Source: Leptospira kmetyi serovar Malaysia str. Bejo-Iso9
GTDB taxonomy: Bacteria; Spirochaetota; Leptospiria; Leptospirales; Leptospiraceae
Reading direction: 5' to 3'
NCBI RefSeq assembly: GCF_000243735.2
Contig: NZ_AHMP02000003.1
Coordinates: 3,740,001-3,804,000, forward strand
Length of the DNA stretch: 64,000 bases
Positions 13,349 to 27,104 of this stretch are shown piece by piece (the first letter of the stretch is position 1; every line of letters starts with the position of its first letter). Below the pieces are notes generated by a model. The model saw nothing but the letters and a program-made list of their open reading frames with translations, was not told where the DNA came from and ran no database searches. The position numbers and the translations under genes are program-made.

Positions 13349-13388
13349 AAACACAGAAAGGAGCAAGAAGCTCCTCTCTGTGTTTTTT
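13349..13388 (+). terminator. Strong hairpin with plus-strand T-run, no plus-strand gene upstream
   Basis: AACACAGA and AGGAGC pair with GCTCCT and TCTGTGTT around a five-base loop with one mismatch, and six T residues follow on the plus strand. On the minus strand the 3' flank is TTGGACC, a poor tract. The hairpin is clear, but what it terminates is not. It could end a small plus-strand RNA or protect the 3' end of the lipoprotein mRNA. Confidence 0.55.
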
Positions 13389-13449
13389 AGAATGCTTGGA
13401 ATCAAAATTCTTCTTTTGATTCACTCGATCCGGAACTTTCGCGAATCTT

Positions 13450-14709
13450 TCATTTGGTCTGACTGAGAATCGTAGGCAAATGAAAGATCAGGTTTTTTCT
13501 CGCGGTATTGGTTAGGTTATCCGATCCGCTCGTCGCGTTCGGTCTGTCGGCCGCGTCCAACTGCGGGGAGAAGACGTTGTCCCCGCCGGTCGAATCCCAG
13601 AAGAGAACCTTATCAACGGAGACGTTAAACAGAAGTCCTTTTCCGTTTTTGGAAGAATCCAAATCCACGATCAGAATATAGGGATCTGAAGACGCCAAAG
13701 TGTTGATCATGGCGGGAGCCTTAAATCTAAGTTTTTTAGCCGCGGTGTAAGCGACTCCGGCCGCCGAAGGTGCGTTTAGAAAACTGGTCGGTATCGATAA
13801 GAACCCCGATGATTCCGGAGTCGACAAGAACGCTCCCGAACCCGAGTCGATCGATGACTCCGAAAACGTACAGGATCCGTTTAATATTTCTCCCGCCGGA
13901 ATCAATTGAGAAAAGATAAAACTTGCGGAGTTCGCAAAAGACGCAGGGCACTTGTCCCCAAAAATTTTTGTGCTTACATCTCCTCTTCCATTGGAGGACG
14001 AGGAAGGATTATTCAATATCAAATCGACGTAACGATAGGCATTCTCCGGAACATCGGAAGTATTGAAGTAATAAGAAAATCCCCTCACAATGATTCCGAT
14101 TCGATCGTAATCCCCTTGGGCGCTTTCCGGGACTGCGGTAATGGGTAAGAATGCCGAATCTAAAGTTTTATCACCGCCTTTGAGACCGATAGGCATAAAA
14201 CTAGTGCAAGGTCCTGAATTCGTTCCCATTTCAGGAGGGAGTCCGCCTGGAATGTTCGAGCCTCCGAACGCAACAAAGTTCGCGTTTGTTAAAGTTTCAC
14301 TTCCTCTTGCAGGTCCGCCTTTGGTTACGGATTTGTAGAGGACCATTTGACAAACTTCCATGGATACTGCGGCGGGTGTTAGGAATTTATCGTTAAAACC
14401 ATCGCCAACCCCGTCGCCGTAACTTTCAGGGTTGTCCCCGCTTAAGTCGGTAAGAAAGCCGGATGCAAAATTGGGCCCGCTTCTGAATTGAGAGGAGTTT
14501 GCCGCAGTGCGTGCGGCTGCGAGAGTATTTGTGTCGGTAAGTCGGAACTCCGCTTTTCCACCTCCGTTTAAGACGGTTGCCGCCAACAACATTTCTAAGT
14601 TGTCGTCTTTTTTGTCCTTCTTGCAACTCATAAGAAAGAATAACGTCGCCAGTGCGAAAACCGTAATCCTCAACATTCTTCTTCGTGATTTTTTTGTATT
14701 CTGTTCCAT
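13450..14709 (-). CDS. Putative lipoprotein of unknown function
   Basis: A GGAGG site 11 bases before the ATG at 14709 supports this start. Residues 12-28 are hydrophobic and end in the lipobox FLMSC (Cys near 29), followed by a Lys/Asp-rich tether, KKDKKDD. The mature part (about 390 residues) is rich in Gly, Ser, Asn and Asp, has few cysteines and no catalytic motif I recognise. It contains predicted beta segments such as FSYYFNTSDVPENAYRYVDLILN. It is monocistronic, with hairpins downstream. It is probably anchored to the outer membrane. Confidence 0.7.
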   Translation of the reverse strand: MEQNTKKSRRRMLRITVFALATLFFLMSCKKDKKDDNLEMLLAATVLNGGGKAEFRLTDTNTLAAARTAANSSQFRSGPNFASGFLTDLSGDNPESYGDGVGDGFNDKFLTPAAVSMEVCQMVLYKSVTKGGPARGSETLTNANFVAFGGSNIPGGLPPEMGTNSGPCTSFMPIGLKGGDKTLDSAFLPITAVPESAQGDYDRIGIIVRGFSYYFNTSDVPENAYRYVDLILNNPSSSSNGRGDVSTKIFGDKCPASFANSASFIFSQLIPAGEILNGSCTFSESSIDSGSGAFLSTPESSGFLSIPTSFLNAPSAAGVAYTAAKKLRFKAPAMINTLASSDPYILIVDLDSSKNGKGLLFNVSVDKVLFWDSTGGDNVFSPQLDAADRPNATSGSDNLTNTARKNLIFHLPTILSQTK

Positions 14710-14897
14710 CGTGTGTTAACCTCCAATGAAATCTCGGAAGAAATATAGAGAAGGTAGAAAGCGAGTGAGACAGGATGTCGGAAAAAAGAGAGGGGCGGTT
14801 CGGCAGAATATGAAGTTTTGTTTCAAAAAGCAATTCAGGTTATAAAGAAGTAATTTTTAAAAAAAGAAATTCGAATGAAAAAACAAGAAGGATCAAA

Positions 14898-14913
14898 TGT
14901 AGGATCTCCTACG
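14898..14913. repeat. Single copy of a TGTAGGA(A/T)CTCC-type intergenic repeat
   Basis: TGTAGGATCTCCTACG resembles the four degenerate copies at 25393-25586. It includes a short dyad (GTAGGA/TCCTAC). It sits in the 279-bp spacer between the lipoprotein promoter and the recQ stop, where nothing else is evident. Confidence 0.35.
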
Positions 14914-14988
14914 ATTTGCTGTGCGAGTTACGTTCGTTTGGGGAAATCGGATATACGGTCGCGACGAGATCGAAGAAGCAGTCGATTC

Positions 14989-16869
14989 TCATCTCCACTT
15001 ATCTAAAATTCTTAAGATATCGTTTCCGAATTTTTCGACCTTGGCCGAACCCATTCCTTTGATGAGGGAAAGATCCTCAGGAGTTTCGGGCATGACCTTT
15101 GCGATTTGAACGATCACCGGATTTTGAAGCACCATAAATTTTTTCCACTTTCTGCGTCTGGCTTCTCGGTCCCGATAATTCTTCAGTTCTTGAATCGCGT
15201 TTTTTGCGGGAATGGATTTTTTTTCGCCTTCGGTTTGTTCGTTCGGATCCTTTTTTTTGCGCGGAGTTTTTACGACGACGGTCGAAGCCAAAATCAGTTT
15301 CGGATATTTATCTCCAACGATTTTCACCTTCTTTTCGGAGATCCAATCGTCGAGGACCTTTAAGATCGCCTCTTCCGAAACAAACTTTAAAGAACCGTAA
15401 TGTTCCAATCGATCCAATTTTTTTCTAAGAATCTCGTTGGAGCGGGAACCTCTTAATACTCCGGCGATCATTCTTTTTCCGAACTTGCCCGGAATCTGTT
15501 CGAGAACGTTTTCGATGAAGTTCAATTCTTCGTTTGAAAAATCGTATTTTTCTTTTTCTTCCTTCTTTTGTCTTTTATCCTCTTCTCGTTTTAAGAATTG
15601 GTCCCTTCCGCTTTCGACGAAAGAACGAGGGGATTCTTTTTCCAAACAAATGTCGCAGGATCGACAGGTGGAAATTTCCTCTCCGAAATAAGAACAAAGA
15701 ATTTGTTGTCTGCATCGATTGGAGACCGCGTATTCTTTTACGAATGAAAGAAGCGTTTCTCCGCCTTTACGATTGCTTTCCTTGCCGATGATAAAACTTT
15801 GAGTGACCAAGTCGGAAGGATGATAAAAAAGAACACAACTCGAAGACTTTCCGTCTCGTCCTGCGCGTCCGGCTTCCTGATAATAACTTTCCAAAGACGC
15901 GGGTGATTGATAGTGAACGACCAATCGAACGTCCGGGCTGTCGAGTCCCATTCCGAACGCGTTCGTCGCGACAAGCACGTTCGTTTTTCCGGCGCTGTAA
16001 CCGTCCTGCGTTTTTTCCCGGCTAGAATCGGTTCTTCCCGCGTGATACTTTCCGACCTTGAATCCGTTCTTCTTTAGAAATTCGTAAACCGATTCGACCT
16101 TTTGACGGGTCGCACAATAGATGATCGCTCTTCCGCTTGCGGTTTTTTGAAAGTTTCCTTGAATCAAAAGTTTTAAGAGTTCGCTTTCTCTGGAAGTTTC
16201 GTTTTGCGGAAACCGGATCGAGAAGTTTAGATTCTCGCGAAAGAAACTTCCTTTGACGAGCGCGGGCTCTTTCAATCCGAGAGAATCGGATATGTCTTGG
16301 ATGACTCGAGACGTCGCGGTGGCGGTTAACGCGATGATCGGAACGAACTTGGGAAATTTATCCCGAAGTTCGTAGAGTTTGCGATATTCGGGTCGGAAGT
16401 CGTGGCCCCATTGGGAAACACAATGCGCTTCGTCCACTGCGATTCTCCCCAAGGGAAGTTTGGGAAGAATTTCGAACACCTGACGACTCAACGCTTTTTC
16501 GGGTGAAAGATATAAGATTCTGATTTTACCGGTTGCGGCTCTACTTAGAATTCTAAGTTGTTCGAGATCGTCCTGAGTCGAGTTGCAATACTCGGCGGAG
16601 ATTCCCTTCGCTTTGAGAGAATCGACTTGGTCCTTCATGAGCGCGATCAAAGGAGAAATCACGAGCGTCAAAGAAGAAGAATCGATCGCCGCGGGTAACT
16701 GATAGATCAATGATTTGCCGCCGCCGGTGGGAAGAATGACTAACGTGTCTTTTCCTCCGAGAACGGATTCGATGGCTTCTCTTTGGCCGATTCGAAATCG
16801 GGACATTCCCCAAATTTCTTTGAGAGAAGATTCTAAATTTTGAATGTGATTGTTCTGCGGTGAGTTCAT
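14989..16869 (-). CDS. recQ: ATP-dependent DNA helicase RecQ
   Basis: The 626 residues carry the superfamily 2 helicase core with Walker [15 protein letters not shown] (near 48), the DEAH box [18 protein letters not shown] (near 140) and motif [11 protein letters not shown] (near 325). A RecQ zinc-binding cysteine cluster follows ([12 protein letters not shown]...CRSCDIC, about 380-410), then a lysine-rich RQC/winged-helix region and a C-terminal HRDC domain ([31 protein letters not shown]). RecQ unwinds forks and recombination intermediates in the RecF pathway. It is the last gene of a three-gene minus-strand operon, starting 9 bases after the mnmC stop. Confidence 0.96.
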   Translation of the reverse strand: MNSPQNNHIQNLESSLKEIWGMSRFRIGQREAIESVLGGKDTLVILPTGGGKSLIYQLPAAIDSSSLTLVISPLIALMKDQVDSLKAKGISAEYCNSTQDDLEQLRILSRAATGKIRILYLSPEKALSRQVFEILPKLPLGRIAVDEAHCVSQWGHDFRPEYRKLYELRDKFPKFVPIIALTATATSRVIQDISDSLGLKEPALVKGSFFRENLNFSIRFPQNETSRESELLKLLIQGNFQKTASGRAIIYCATRQKVESVYEFLKKNGFKVGKYHAGRTDSSREKTQDGYSAGKTNVLVATNAFGMGLDSPDVRLVVHYQSPASLESYYQEAGRAGRDGKSSSCVLFYHPSDLVTQSFIIGKESNRKGGETLLSFVKEYAVSNRCRQQILCSYFGEEISTCRSCDICLEKESPRSFVESGRDQFLKREEDKRQKKEEKEKYDFSNEELNFIENVLEQIPGKFGKRMIAGVLRGSRSNEILRKKLDRLEHYGSLKFVSEEAILKVLDDWISEKKVKIVGDKYPKLILASTVVVKTPRKKKDPNEQTEGEKKSIPAKNAIQELKNYRDREARRRKWKKFMVLQNPVIVQIAKVMPETPEDLSLIKGMGSAKVEKFGNDILRILDKWR

Positions 16870-16878
16870 CGGTTCGAA

Positions 16879-19031
<2,153 letters not shown>

Positions 19032-19032
<1 letters not shown>

Positions 19033-20012
19033 CAGATTCTCGGAGGAATGGGTTCGGTTTGTTTCGGAGGAGAGGATTCGTTTCCGGGGCCGCTGTCTTT
19101 CCGCAACAAATCGTCCGCGGTCGGTCTTGATAATTGGATTTCCTTTCGAACTCCGACTCGATATGTGTCCATCGTTAGATAAAGATCGGGAACCGTTCCT
19201 CCGAGCGAAGTGGGAATCGTTTGTTTGATCGGGTCCCGATCCAAACTTCCCAAACTTGAAAATTCGAAATACAAATACGTATTATAGAATATGGAATCCT
19301 CGAAATATTGTCCGATGTTGTACTCGTATAAAAATCGAACTCCGGAAATCACGCGGTGTTTGTTACGCGAAGAGGAAACTCGAACTTCTTTTTCCAAAAC
19401 GTCGAAGTCGTAGATACTCGCTCCTAGGTTGAATCCGAGTCCCACGTTCCAATTTTGAAACTGCAAAAAAGCGAGATACAAGGTCGCGTAAAACTGATAG
19501 TCGATGTAGAGATATTCCGCTTTTCTTCCGAACGGTTCCGGAAGAGGATAAAGACCGTATAACGTCTGTTCGGTGAAGTTCGTCGGAATCCTTCCGTCGT
19601 CCGGAAAGTTCAGAAGATTTCCTCGGAACGTTCTCGGAGCGATAAAGGAAAAACTGTACGCCATATAGTTTAGAATTTTAAAATATCCGGTGAACGGAGT
19701 TGCGGAGAGTCTTCTCGGAATCGAACCGATCGTATAGAATGGAACCGATTTAAACGGATCTTGGTTTACGGTTCTGTCCGAGTTTGCGGGATCCTTGGTC
19801 CCTCCGCTACTTCGAACGTATTCTTGCAAGGGACTATAACTCGTGGAAAAAGTGAGTTTTGTGGAATCCACACCGGCGGTAAGAATCACCGATTCCAAAA
19901 AGGATTCCAAACTTCTGCAGGAAGAATGGATCGAACAACAAATCCAGATCGAAAGAATCGAAATTCTTCGTAAGACCTTAGGGGATGTTCGATAAACTTC
20001 GGAGAGGCGCAT
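19032..20012 (-). CDS. Barrel-like exported protein of unknown function
   Basis: The chosen ATG at 20012 has an AGGAAAG site; a longer reading frame to 20138 would put 42 extra residues before the export signal. Residues 1-30 form a signal peptide ([20 protein letters not shown]; the Cys could even be a weak lipobox). The rest has repeated aromatic-rich amphipathic strands ([32 protein letters not shown], the first 20 of which are typical) and a Pro-rich tail. It looks like an outer-membrane barrel. It overlaps mnmC and is divergent from dusA. No function is recognised. Confidence 0.6.
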
Positions 20013-20118
20013 TCTTTCCTGACATTGTTTTTGAATTCTTTCCGAATTCCAAGCCGTAAATGGGACGGAGGTTCCTTGACCGAAGTGGCTTGTAAAAAAA
20101 TTCTGGTGATTGAGTCTT

Positions 20119-21138
<1,020 letters not shown>

Positions 21139-21171
21139 ATTTAACTTTACAGTCTCGATGAAGAGAATAGG

Positions 21172-23112
21172 TTGATTTCCTCTTTTCTTATGAAACCGAT
21201 CCTCTTCGGATATTTTCTATTATGTCTAATGGCCTTCGAGTTATACTCGAGTCCGATCGATCCCGAAAAGGTTCAAAGTCTTTCGGAGGGTTGGGAATAC
21301 CAAAGTAACGAAGGTAAACATTATAAATTGATATTACCCGGAATGGGTTTGACCAGTCAGGGTTTTGAAATTCCGATCCGAGGTTTTTATACCGTTCGAG
21401 TGGAATATCCGCTAACGTTGCCTTCGGGTTCGCAGGGAATTTTTTTGGATCGGATTCAATCCGCCGACCGCGTTTATTTCAACGATAAGCTGATCGGCAA
21501 AACGGGAAATTTGGATCCGTATGACGCCGCTTGGTTCCGAAGCCGTTTGTATAAGATTCCTTTGGAGTGGATCGAAAAAGGAAAATCGAATACGATCCGA
21601 GTCGAGATAGAATGTAGGGAACTCGGTTTTCATTGCGGAATCTTCCGGGGAATTCCGAAGATGGGCGACTACGACGAACTGAAGGACGCGTTGATTCAGG
21701 AAGACGCGTTGCAACTCGTGTTGATCGTTCTTTTTCTCGGAGTGTTTTTACAACAGTCGATCTCTTATCTTCTCAACAGACAATCGAGGGCGAGTATCTT
21801 TCTTTCCTTGTCCGCGTTTTTGTTCGTCTTCTGGAGAATTCCTCTTCTGCACAAGATGCACTATGTCGACGTTCCTTTCGGTCTTTTGACGAGATCCTTC
21901 TTTTCTTCGCAGAGCGTGTTCCCCGCTTGTATATTATATTTTTTGTATGCTCTTTTTCGGAAAAAAACCGGGGTCGCCGCTAAGATCGTGATGAAGTCGA
22001 GTCTCGTGCTCGGCGCCTTGCAGTTTCTCGAGTTGGACGGAACACAAAGGGTGATCCTCGTTTACGCTTGGGAAGGAATTCTCGTTTTTATGACCCTGTT
22101 TCTCATTCCCATCTTTTATGAAGAACTGAGAAGAAAGACGATGGAAGCGCTCATCATGGTCGGGGGCGTGGGTTTGCTCGCGATCTTTGCGATCATAGAC
22201 GTCGTGTTGGATAATCTTACGGGGAAGAATATGTTCTTATCCCAATACGGATTTTTCGCGCTTTTGATCACGGGCGCGGTGAGCATTTCGTATCAGAACG
22301 CAAGAGCGCACACGGAACTCAAAAAATTGAATTCCACTTTGGAAGCGAAAGTGGAACAAAGAACGGCGGAACTCAAAAGACAAAACCGGATTCTTCACGA
22401 AGAATTGGAGATGGCGGCCGATCTTCAGACGAGATTGATTCCTCAGTTGGACGGAAGAATTCATAGACTTTCGGTGAATTCGGTTTATATTCCGGTCGAT
22501 CAGGTCGGAGGCGATTTTTTAGATTATCATATTCTAAATGAGAAAAAGGTAATGTTCATTCTTTGCGACGTTCTCGGCCACGGGGTTGCGTCGGCGTTGG
22601 TTTCTTCGATGATTAAGGTTTCGTTTTTGGAACTCAGCCGCAAACTCGACGAACCTTCCAAAATTCTTTCGGAACTCAACAACCGTATGTTTCAGGTTTT
22701 GGAAAAGAATTTTATCTCCGCGCTCGTTTGTCTTTACGATTTGGAAAAGGACGAATTCAGATATTCCATCGCGGGTCATCCTCCTCCGGTTTTGATTCGG
22801 GAAGATCCGGCCGAACCCGAATTTCTCAAAGGAAGAGGAATGATCCTGGGTATGATGAAAACGATCGAACCGGAAACATACACGGTCGCGCTTCGTACGG
22901 GAGATCGATTCTTTTTTTATACGGACGGAGTTACGGAAGCGCTCAGTCCTCAACGGGAAATTTTCGGCGAAGCGAGATTGTTGGAGGTTCTCAAGAATAA
23001 TTTTTCCAGAAATCCGAGAAACTTGAACGAAGAAATCCTTTCCACGGTGAAATCTTTTTCGTCTTCCAAGATCCCGGACGATCTGACGTACTTGACGGTG
23101 GATATACTGTAG
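21172..23112 (+). CDS. 7TM sensor with PP2C/SpoIIE-type serine phosphatase output
   Basis: TTG at 21172 (GAAGAG six bases before) or ATG at 21190 may be the start; both give a signal sequence ending LYSSPIDPE. Residues 30-170 form an extracytoplasmic 7TMR-DISM-like jelly-roll domain, residues 180-375 seven membrane helices, 380-430 a coiled coil (KKLNSTLEAKVEQRTAELKR), and 440-646 the phosphatase (VDQVGGDFLDY, CDVLGHG, GHPPPVLI, YTDGVTEAL, PDDLTYL), with the metal-binding Asp residues present. Such proteins dephosphorylate anti-sigma antagonists in partner-switching systems. No antagonist or kinase partner lies beside it. The ligand is unknown. Confidence 0.9.
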   Translation: MISSFLMKPILFGYFLLCLMAFELYSSPIDPEKVQSLSEGWEYQSNEGKHYKLILPGMGLTSQGFEIPIRGFYTVRVEYPLTLPSGSQGIFLDRIQSADRVYFNDKLIGKTGNLDPYDAAWFRSRLYKIPLEWIEKGKSNTIRVEIECRELGFHCGIFRGIPKMGDYDELKDALIQEDALQLVLIVLFLGVFLQQSISYLLNRQSRASIFLSLSAFLFVFWRIPLLHKMHYVDVPFGLLTRSFFSSQSVFPACILYFLYALFRKKTGVAAKIVMKSSLVLGALQFLELDGTQRVILVYAWEGILVFMTLFLIPIFYEELRRKTMEALIMVGGVGLLAIFAIIDVVLDNLTGKNMFLSQYGFFALLITGAVSISYQNARAHTELKKLNSTLEAKVEQRTAELKRQNRILHEELEMAADLQTRLIPQLDGRIHRLSVNSVYIPVDQVGGDFLDYHILNEKKVMFILCDVLGHGVASALVSSMIKVSFLELSRKLDEPSKILSELNNRMFQVLEKNFISALVCLYDLEKDEFRYSIAGHPPPVLIREDPAEPEFLKGRGMILGMMKTIEPETYTVALRTGDRFFFYTDGVTEALSPQREIFGEARLLEVLKNNFSRNPRNLNEEILSTVKSFSSSKIPDDLTYLTVDIL

Positions 23113-23176
23113 TTTAAACTTTGCCTGATTTTGCTTGGGTGCGCTGAAGTCCGACTTTACAACAAGGAGAATTCTT

Positions 23177-24142
23177 ATGCCGCCTTACGAAAAGGAAGTC
23201 TTTCCGGGTTTATTTACGATCGACTGCGATTACATATCGTCCGGGGTCGCGTGCGCCTATTTGATCGTGGAAGGTGAAGAAGCCGCGTTTGTGGAAAACA
23301 ACACAAACAACGCGGTTCCGATTCTTTTGGAAGAATTGAAAAACGCCGGACGCAAACCCGAGGACGTGAAATACATCATTGTAACCCATGTTCATCTCGA
23401 TCACGCGGGAGGAACCGGGCTTCTTGCAAAACATTGTCCGAACGCGATCATTCTCGCGCATCCGAAAGCGGCGACCCATCTCATCAATCCCACGAGACTC
23501 ATACAAAGTTCCATCCAGGTTTACGGAGAGGAAAACTTTAAAAAGTTATACGGAGACATTCTTCCCGTGGATCAGGAACGGGTAAAAAGCCCGGAGGACG
23601 GAGAAGAAATCCGATGGGGAAAAAGAATATTAAAGTTTTATTATACAAGAGGACATGCAAATCATCATTTTTGCATATACGATTCCTTGAGCAACGGAAT
23701 TTTTACGGGGGATTCCTTCGGGCTTGGATATAAGAATTTTGCGACCGGAAAAAGTCCGGTTTTATATCCATCCACGACGCCGACCGATTTCGATTCGGAA
23801 GAAGCGATGAACACGGTGGACAAAATTCTTTCCACGGGAGCGGACAAGGCGTATCTAACTCATTTCGGAGTTTGGAACGATCTCGAATCTGGCGCGCGCC
23901 AGATGAAACAGGGATTACACGCGATGCAGAATATTCTTTCCTCCGGAGAACGGTCGGGTTTGGAGGGGGAACCTCTTCTCGAATTTTGCACGGGAAGAAT
24001 CAGGGCTTATTTGGAAAGGGAACTTTCCACGCAAGGAGTGAAACTCGGAGAAAAGGAGGAGATGTTGCTCGGGTTCGATTCTAAAATCAACGCCCAAGGT
24101 TTGGTCTTTCAGATCGAACGGAAAAAACGGAAGAAAGTCTGA
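23177..24142 (+). CDS. MBL-fold metallo-hydrolase
   Basis: An AAGGAG site places the start at the ATG at 23177 (MPPYEKE). All metal ligands of the fold are visible: HVHLDHAGG (near 74), the His of RGHANHHF, the Asp of FTGDSFG and the His of LTHFG. The fold hydrolyses thioesters, lactones or glutathione conjugates. The general architecture resembles glyoxalase II/beta-lactamase-like hydrolases, but I cannot name the substrate. It ends 80 bases before the PerR-box-controlled peroxidase and has no terminator between, so some read-through is possible. Confidence 0.85.
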   Translation: MPPYEKEVFPGLFTIDCDYISSGVACAYLIVEGEEAAFVENNTNNAVPILLEELKNAGRKPEDVKYIIVTHVHLDHAGGTGLLAKHCPNAIILAHPKAATHLINPTRLIQSSIQVYGEENFKKLYGDILPVDQERVKSPEDGEEIRWGKRILKFYYTRGHANHHFCIYDSLSNGIFTGDSFGLGYKNFATGKSPVLYPSTTPTDFDSEEAMNTVDKILSTGADKAYLTHFGVWNDLESGARQMKQGLHAMQNILSSGERSGLEGEPLLEFCTGRIRAYLERELSTQGVKLGEKEEMLLGFDSKINAQGLVFQIERKKRKKV

Positions 24143-24149
24143 AAAAGAA

Positions 24150-24178
24150 TTGTCTTTTAGAATGATTCTAAATAAGAT
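24150..24178 (+). promoter_or_regulatory. Promoter of the peroxidase gene, occupied by a PerR-like box
   Basis: TTGTCT at 24150-24155 and TAAGAT at 24173-24178 are separated by 17 bases. That spacer is exactly the first palindrome, TTTAGAATGATTCTAAA. The expected transcript start (about 24185) falls in the second palindrome. This arrangement predicts full repression when a Fur/PerR-type protein binds. The promoter is inferred. Confidence 0.5.
24157..24171. promoter_or_regulatory. PerR-like operator box 1
   Basis: TTAGAATGATTCTAA is a perfect 7-1-7 inverted repeat, close to the Bacillus Per-box consensus TTATAATNATTATAA. It lies between the predicted -35 and -10 of the peroxidase gene. PerR-type regulators release such sites when peroxide oxidises them. 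Confidence 0.75.
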
Positions 24179-24184
24179 CTTGTT

Positions 24185-24199
24185 TTAGAATCATTCTAA
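24185..24199. promoter_or_regulatory. PerR-like operator box 2
   Basis: TTAGAATCATTCTAA is a second perfect 7-1-7 inverted repeat, differing from box 1 only in the central base. The centres are 28 bp apart, not quite three helical turns. It covers the predicted transcription start. Confidence 0.75.
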
Positions 24200-24222
24200 A
24201 GTAATAGAGAGAGGAACTGGTT

Positions 24223-25212
24223 ATGAAACAATCTACAGTGGGGTTGCTCTGTTTAGCGCTCCTGGGAAGCGTATTGGTGTCCTGTGGACCGTCGGAGAAG
24301 ACGAAAAAGCTCATCGATGATTCCAAGAAAATTTTTGGAACCATTCCCGACAAAATGCCCGGCGGGGAAGCCGATACCCCGGAACTAGTTCAGTTGGGTG
24401 AAAAGTTATACTTTGAAAAAAGACTTTCGGCGAACGACACGCAGGCTTGCAATTCCTGTCACAACGTAGTCGGTAAAGCGGCCGGGGTCGACAATCTTCC
24501 GACTTCTCCCGGAGCCTTTGGGAAGAATGGAGACAGAAATTCTCCTACCGTTTTGAACGCGGGTTTTCACGTCGCTCAGTTTTGGGACGGAAGAGCCAAG
24601 GATTTGAAAGAACAGGCCAAAGGCCCAATTTTGAATCCAGTAGAAATGGCAATGCCTTCCGCCGCAGAAGTGGAAAAGAAAATTTCCGGAATCGCCGAAT
24701 ACAAAGATCTTTTTGCAAAGGCGTATCCTAAGGAAACAAATCCGATCACTTATGAAAATCTCGCGGGCGCAATCGCAGCTTTCGAAAGAACCTTAAAGAC
24801 CCAGGATCGTTTTGACGAATTCCAAAAAGGGGATCATAAGGCGCTTTCCTCGGAAGAACAGGAAGGTTTGGAAAAATTCATGGCCACCGGTTGTACCGCT
24901 TGTCATATCGGGCCTCTTTTGGGTGGGAACTCCTTCCGTAAACTCGGCCAGGTCAATCCGTATGAAAATACCGTGGACAAGGGTCGTCAATCCCTCACGA
25001 AAAACGCCGCTGACGCTTTTGTGTTTAAAGTTCCGTCTCTTAGAAATATAGCGATCACCGGTCCTTATTTCCACGACGGGAAAGTCGCGACCCTGGAGGA
25101 AGCGGTCAAAAAAATGGCCCATCTTCAACTCGGGAAGGACCTTTCGGATTCCGATACAAAGTCGATCGTAACTTTCTTGAAGGCGTTGACCGATAAGAAC
25201 CGGTCTAATTAA
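24223..25212 (+). CDS. ccp: Di-heme cytochrome c peroxidase (lipoprotein)
   Basis: The 329-residue protein has a lipobox (VLVSC, Cys near 21), so it is membrane-anchored in the periplasm. Two c-type heme sites are present, CNSCH (near 87) and CTACH (near 227), together with the MauG/CcpA-family segments SPTVLNAGFHVAQFWDGRA and VPSLRNIAITGPYFHDG. The enzyme reduces hydrogen peroxide to water with electrons from c-type cytochromes. Two PerR-like boxes cover its promoter, so peroxide induction is expected. That agrees with published work, as I recall it, on PerR control of ccp in Leptospira. AGAGAGG is the ribosome-binding site, and a terminator follows. Confidence 0.93.
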   Translation: MKQSTVGLLCLALLGSVLVSCGPSEKTKKLIDDSKKIFGTIPDKMPGGEADTPELVQLGEKLYFEKRLSANDTQACNSCHNVVGKAAGVDNLPTSPGAFGKNGDRNSPTVLNAGFHVAQFWDGRAKDLKEQAKGPILNPVEMAMPSAAEVEKKISGIAEYKDLFAKAYPKETNPITYENLAGAIAAFERTLKTQDRFDEFQKGDHKALSSEEQEGLEKFMATGCTACHIGPLLGGNSFRKLGQVNPYENTVDKGRQSLTKNAADAFVFKVPSLRNIAITGPYFHDGKVATLEEAVKKMAHLQLGKDLSDSDTKSIVTFLKALTDKNRSN

Positions 25213-25240
25213 CTGGACTTACAGAATTGAAACCTATTCA

Positions 25241-25277
25241 GCCGGCGGTTGCTAACGCGATTAGCCGGTCTTTTTTT
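25241..25277 (+). terminator. Terminator after the peroxidase gene
   Basis: GCTAA/TTAGC with an outer CCG/CGG pairing around CGCGA forms a hairpin followed by TC and seven T residues. The outer stem has an internal bulge. It begins 29 bases past the stop. Confidence 0.6.
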
Positions 25278-25707
25278 GTACTCTCGGTCCTGCCGATTTT
25301 TCCACTTTTGGGCAGAATGAGCGATCCGTAGGAAATGAGTCCATTGAGTGAACGGCGGTGGTCCGTTCTTGAACTTTGTGACCGGGATTTTTTGTAGGAA
25401 CTCCTTCGTTTTTTCGGAGATTCATTCGTGTTGTCGGGATCGGTTTGGGGGAGTTGTGGGAACTCTTACGAAATCTCGGAAGATTCATTTGAAGCCCGGC
25501 GGGATTTGTATGAGATCCTACATTTATGTTCTCATCGTAGAAATCTGAAAACCCCGAGCGATTCTCCCAAAATGTAGGAACTACCACACAATTCTCAAGA
25601 CACAAAAAAACCCGAGCGAAAAAAACCGTAGCTCCGACCATCGGCGCTTCCTGCAATCCGTTGGAACGATCGAGCCGGTTTTCCCATCCCGGGTTTAAAA
25701 CGAAAAA
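25278..25707. repeat. Repeat-rich intergenic region with four TGTAGGAACTCC-type units
   Basis: Four degenerate units start at 25393 (TGTAGGAACTCC), 25455 (TGTGGGAACTCT), 25507 (TGTATGAGATCCTAC) and 25574 (TGTAGGAACTACC), spaced 52-67 bases apart and separated by related ATTTCG/CTCGGA filler. One more copy lies at 14898. A minus-strand ORF across them encodes repeated VVVPTF/VGTP peptides and looks like translated repeat, not a gene. The region lies between convergent ccp and the citrate-synthase homologue and has no other visible content. Confidence 0.5.
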
Positions 25708-27001
<1,294 letters not shown>

Positions 27002-27104
27002 CTCAGAGAATGGTACGCGTCAATACTTCTAATTTCGGGACAGTCGATTTTTCCCGTTTCTTCTGGACAAAACTTCCGGGTAGGCTTTCCTTCTCCCATT
27101 TCCC

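Larger units (their letters stand above)
13110..13449. other. 340-bp intergenic region with two stable hairpins
   Basis: This region lies between the upstream end of the sigma factor gene and the 3' end of the lipoprotein gene, both on the minus strand. It must therefore hold the sigma operon promoter and the lipoprotein terminator. Two long hairpins are listed separately. No credible ORF is present. The right-hand hairpin is followed by a T-run only on the plus strand, where no gene precedes it, so a short plus-strand RNA is possible. Confidence 0.45.

Noticed and set aside
13209..13424. Minus-strand ORF of 71 residues over the two hairpins
   Set aside because: It spans both terminator-like hairpins and has a very basic, low-information sequence; more likely non-coding.
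25261..25656. Minus-strand ORF of 131 residues across the repeats
   Set aside because: It overlaps the ccp terminator, has no ribosome-binding site, and its repeated VVVPTF/VGTP peptides are just translated TGTAGGAACTCC repeats.
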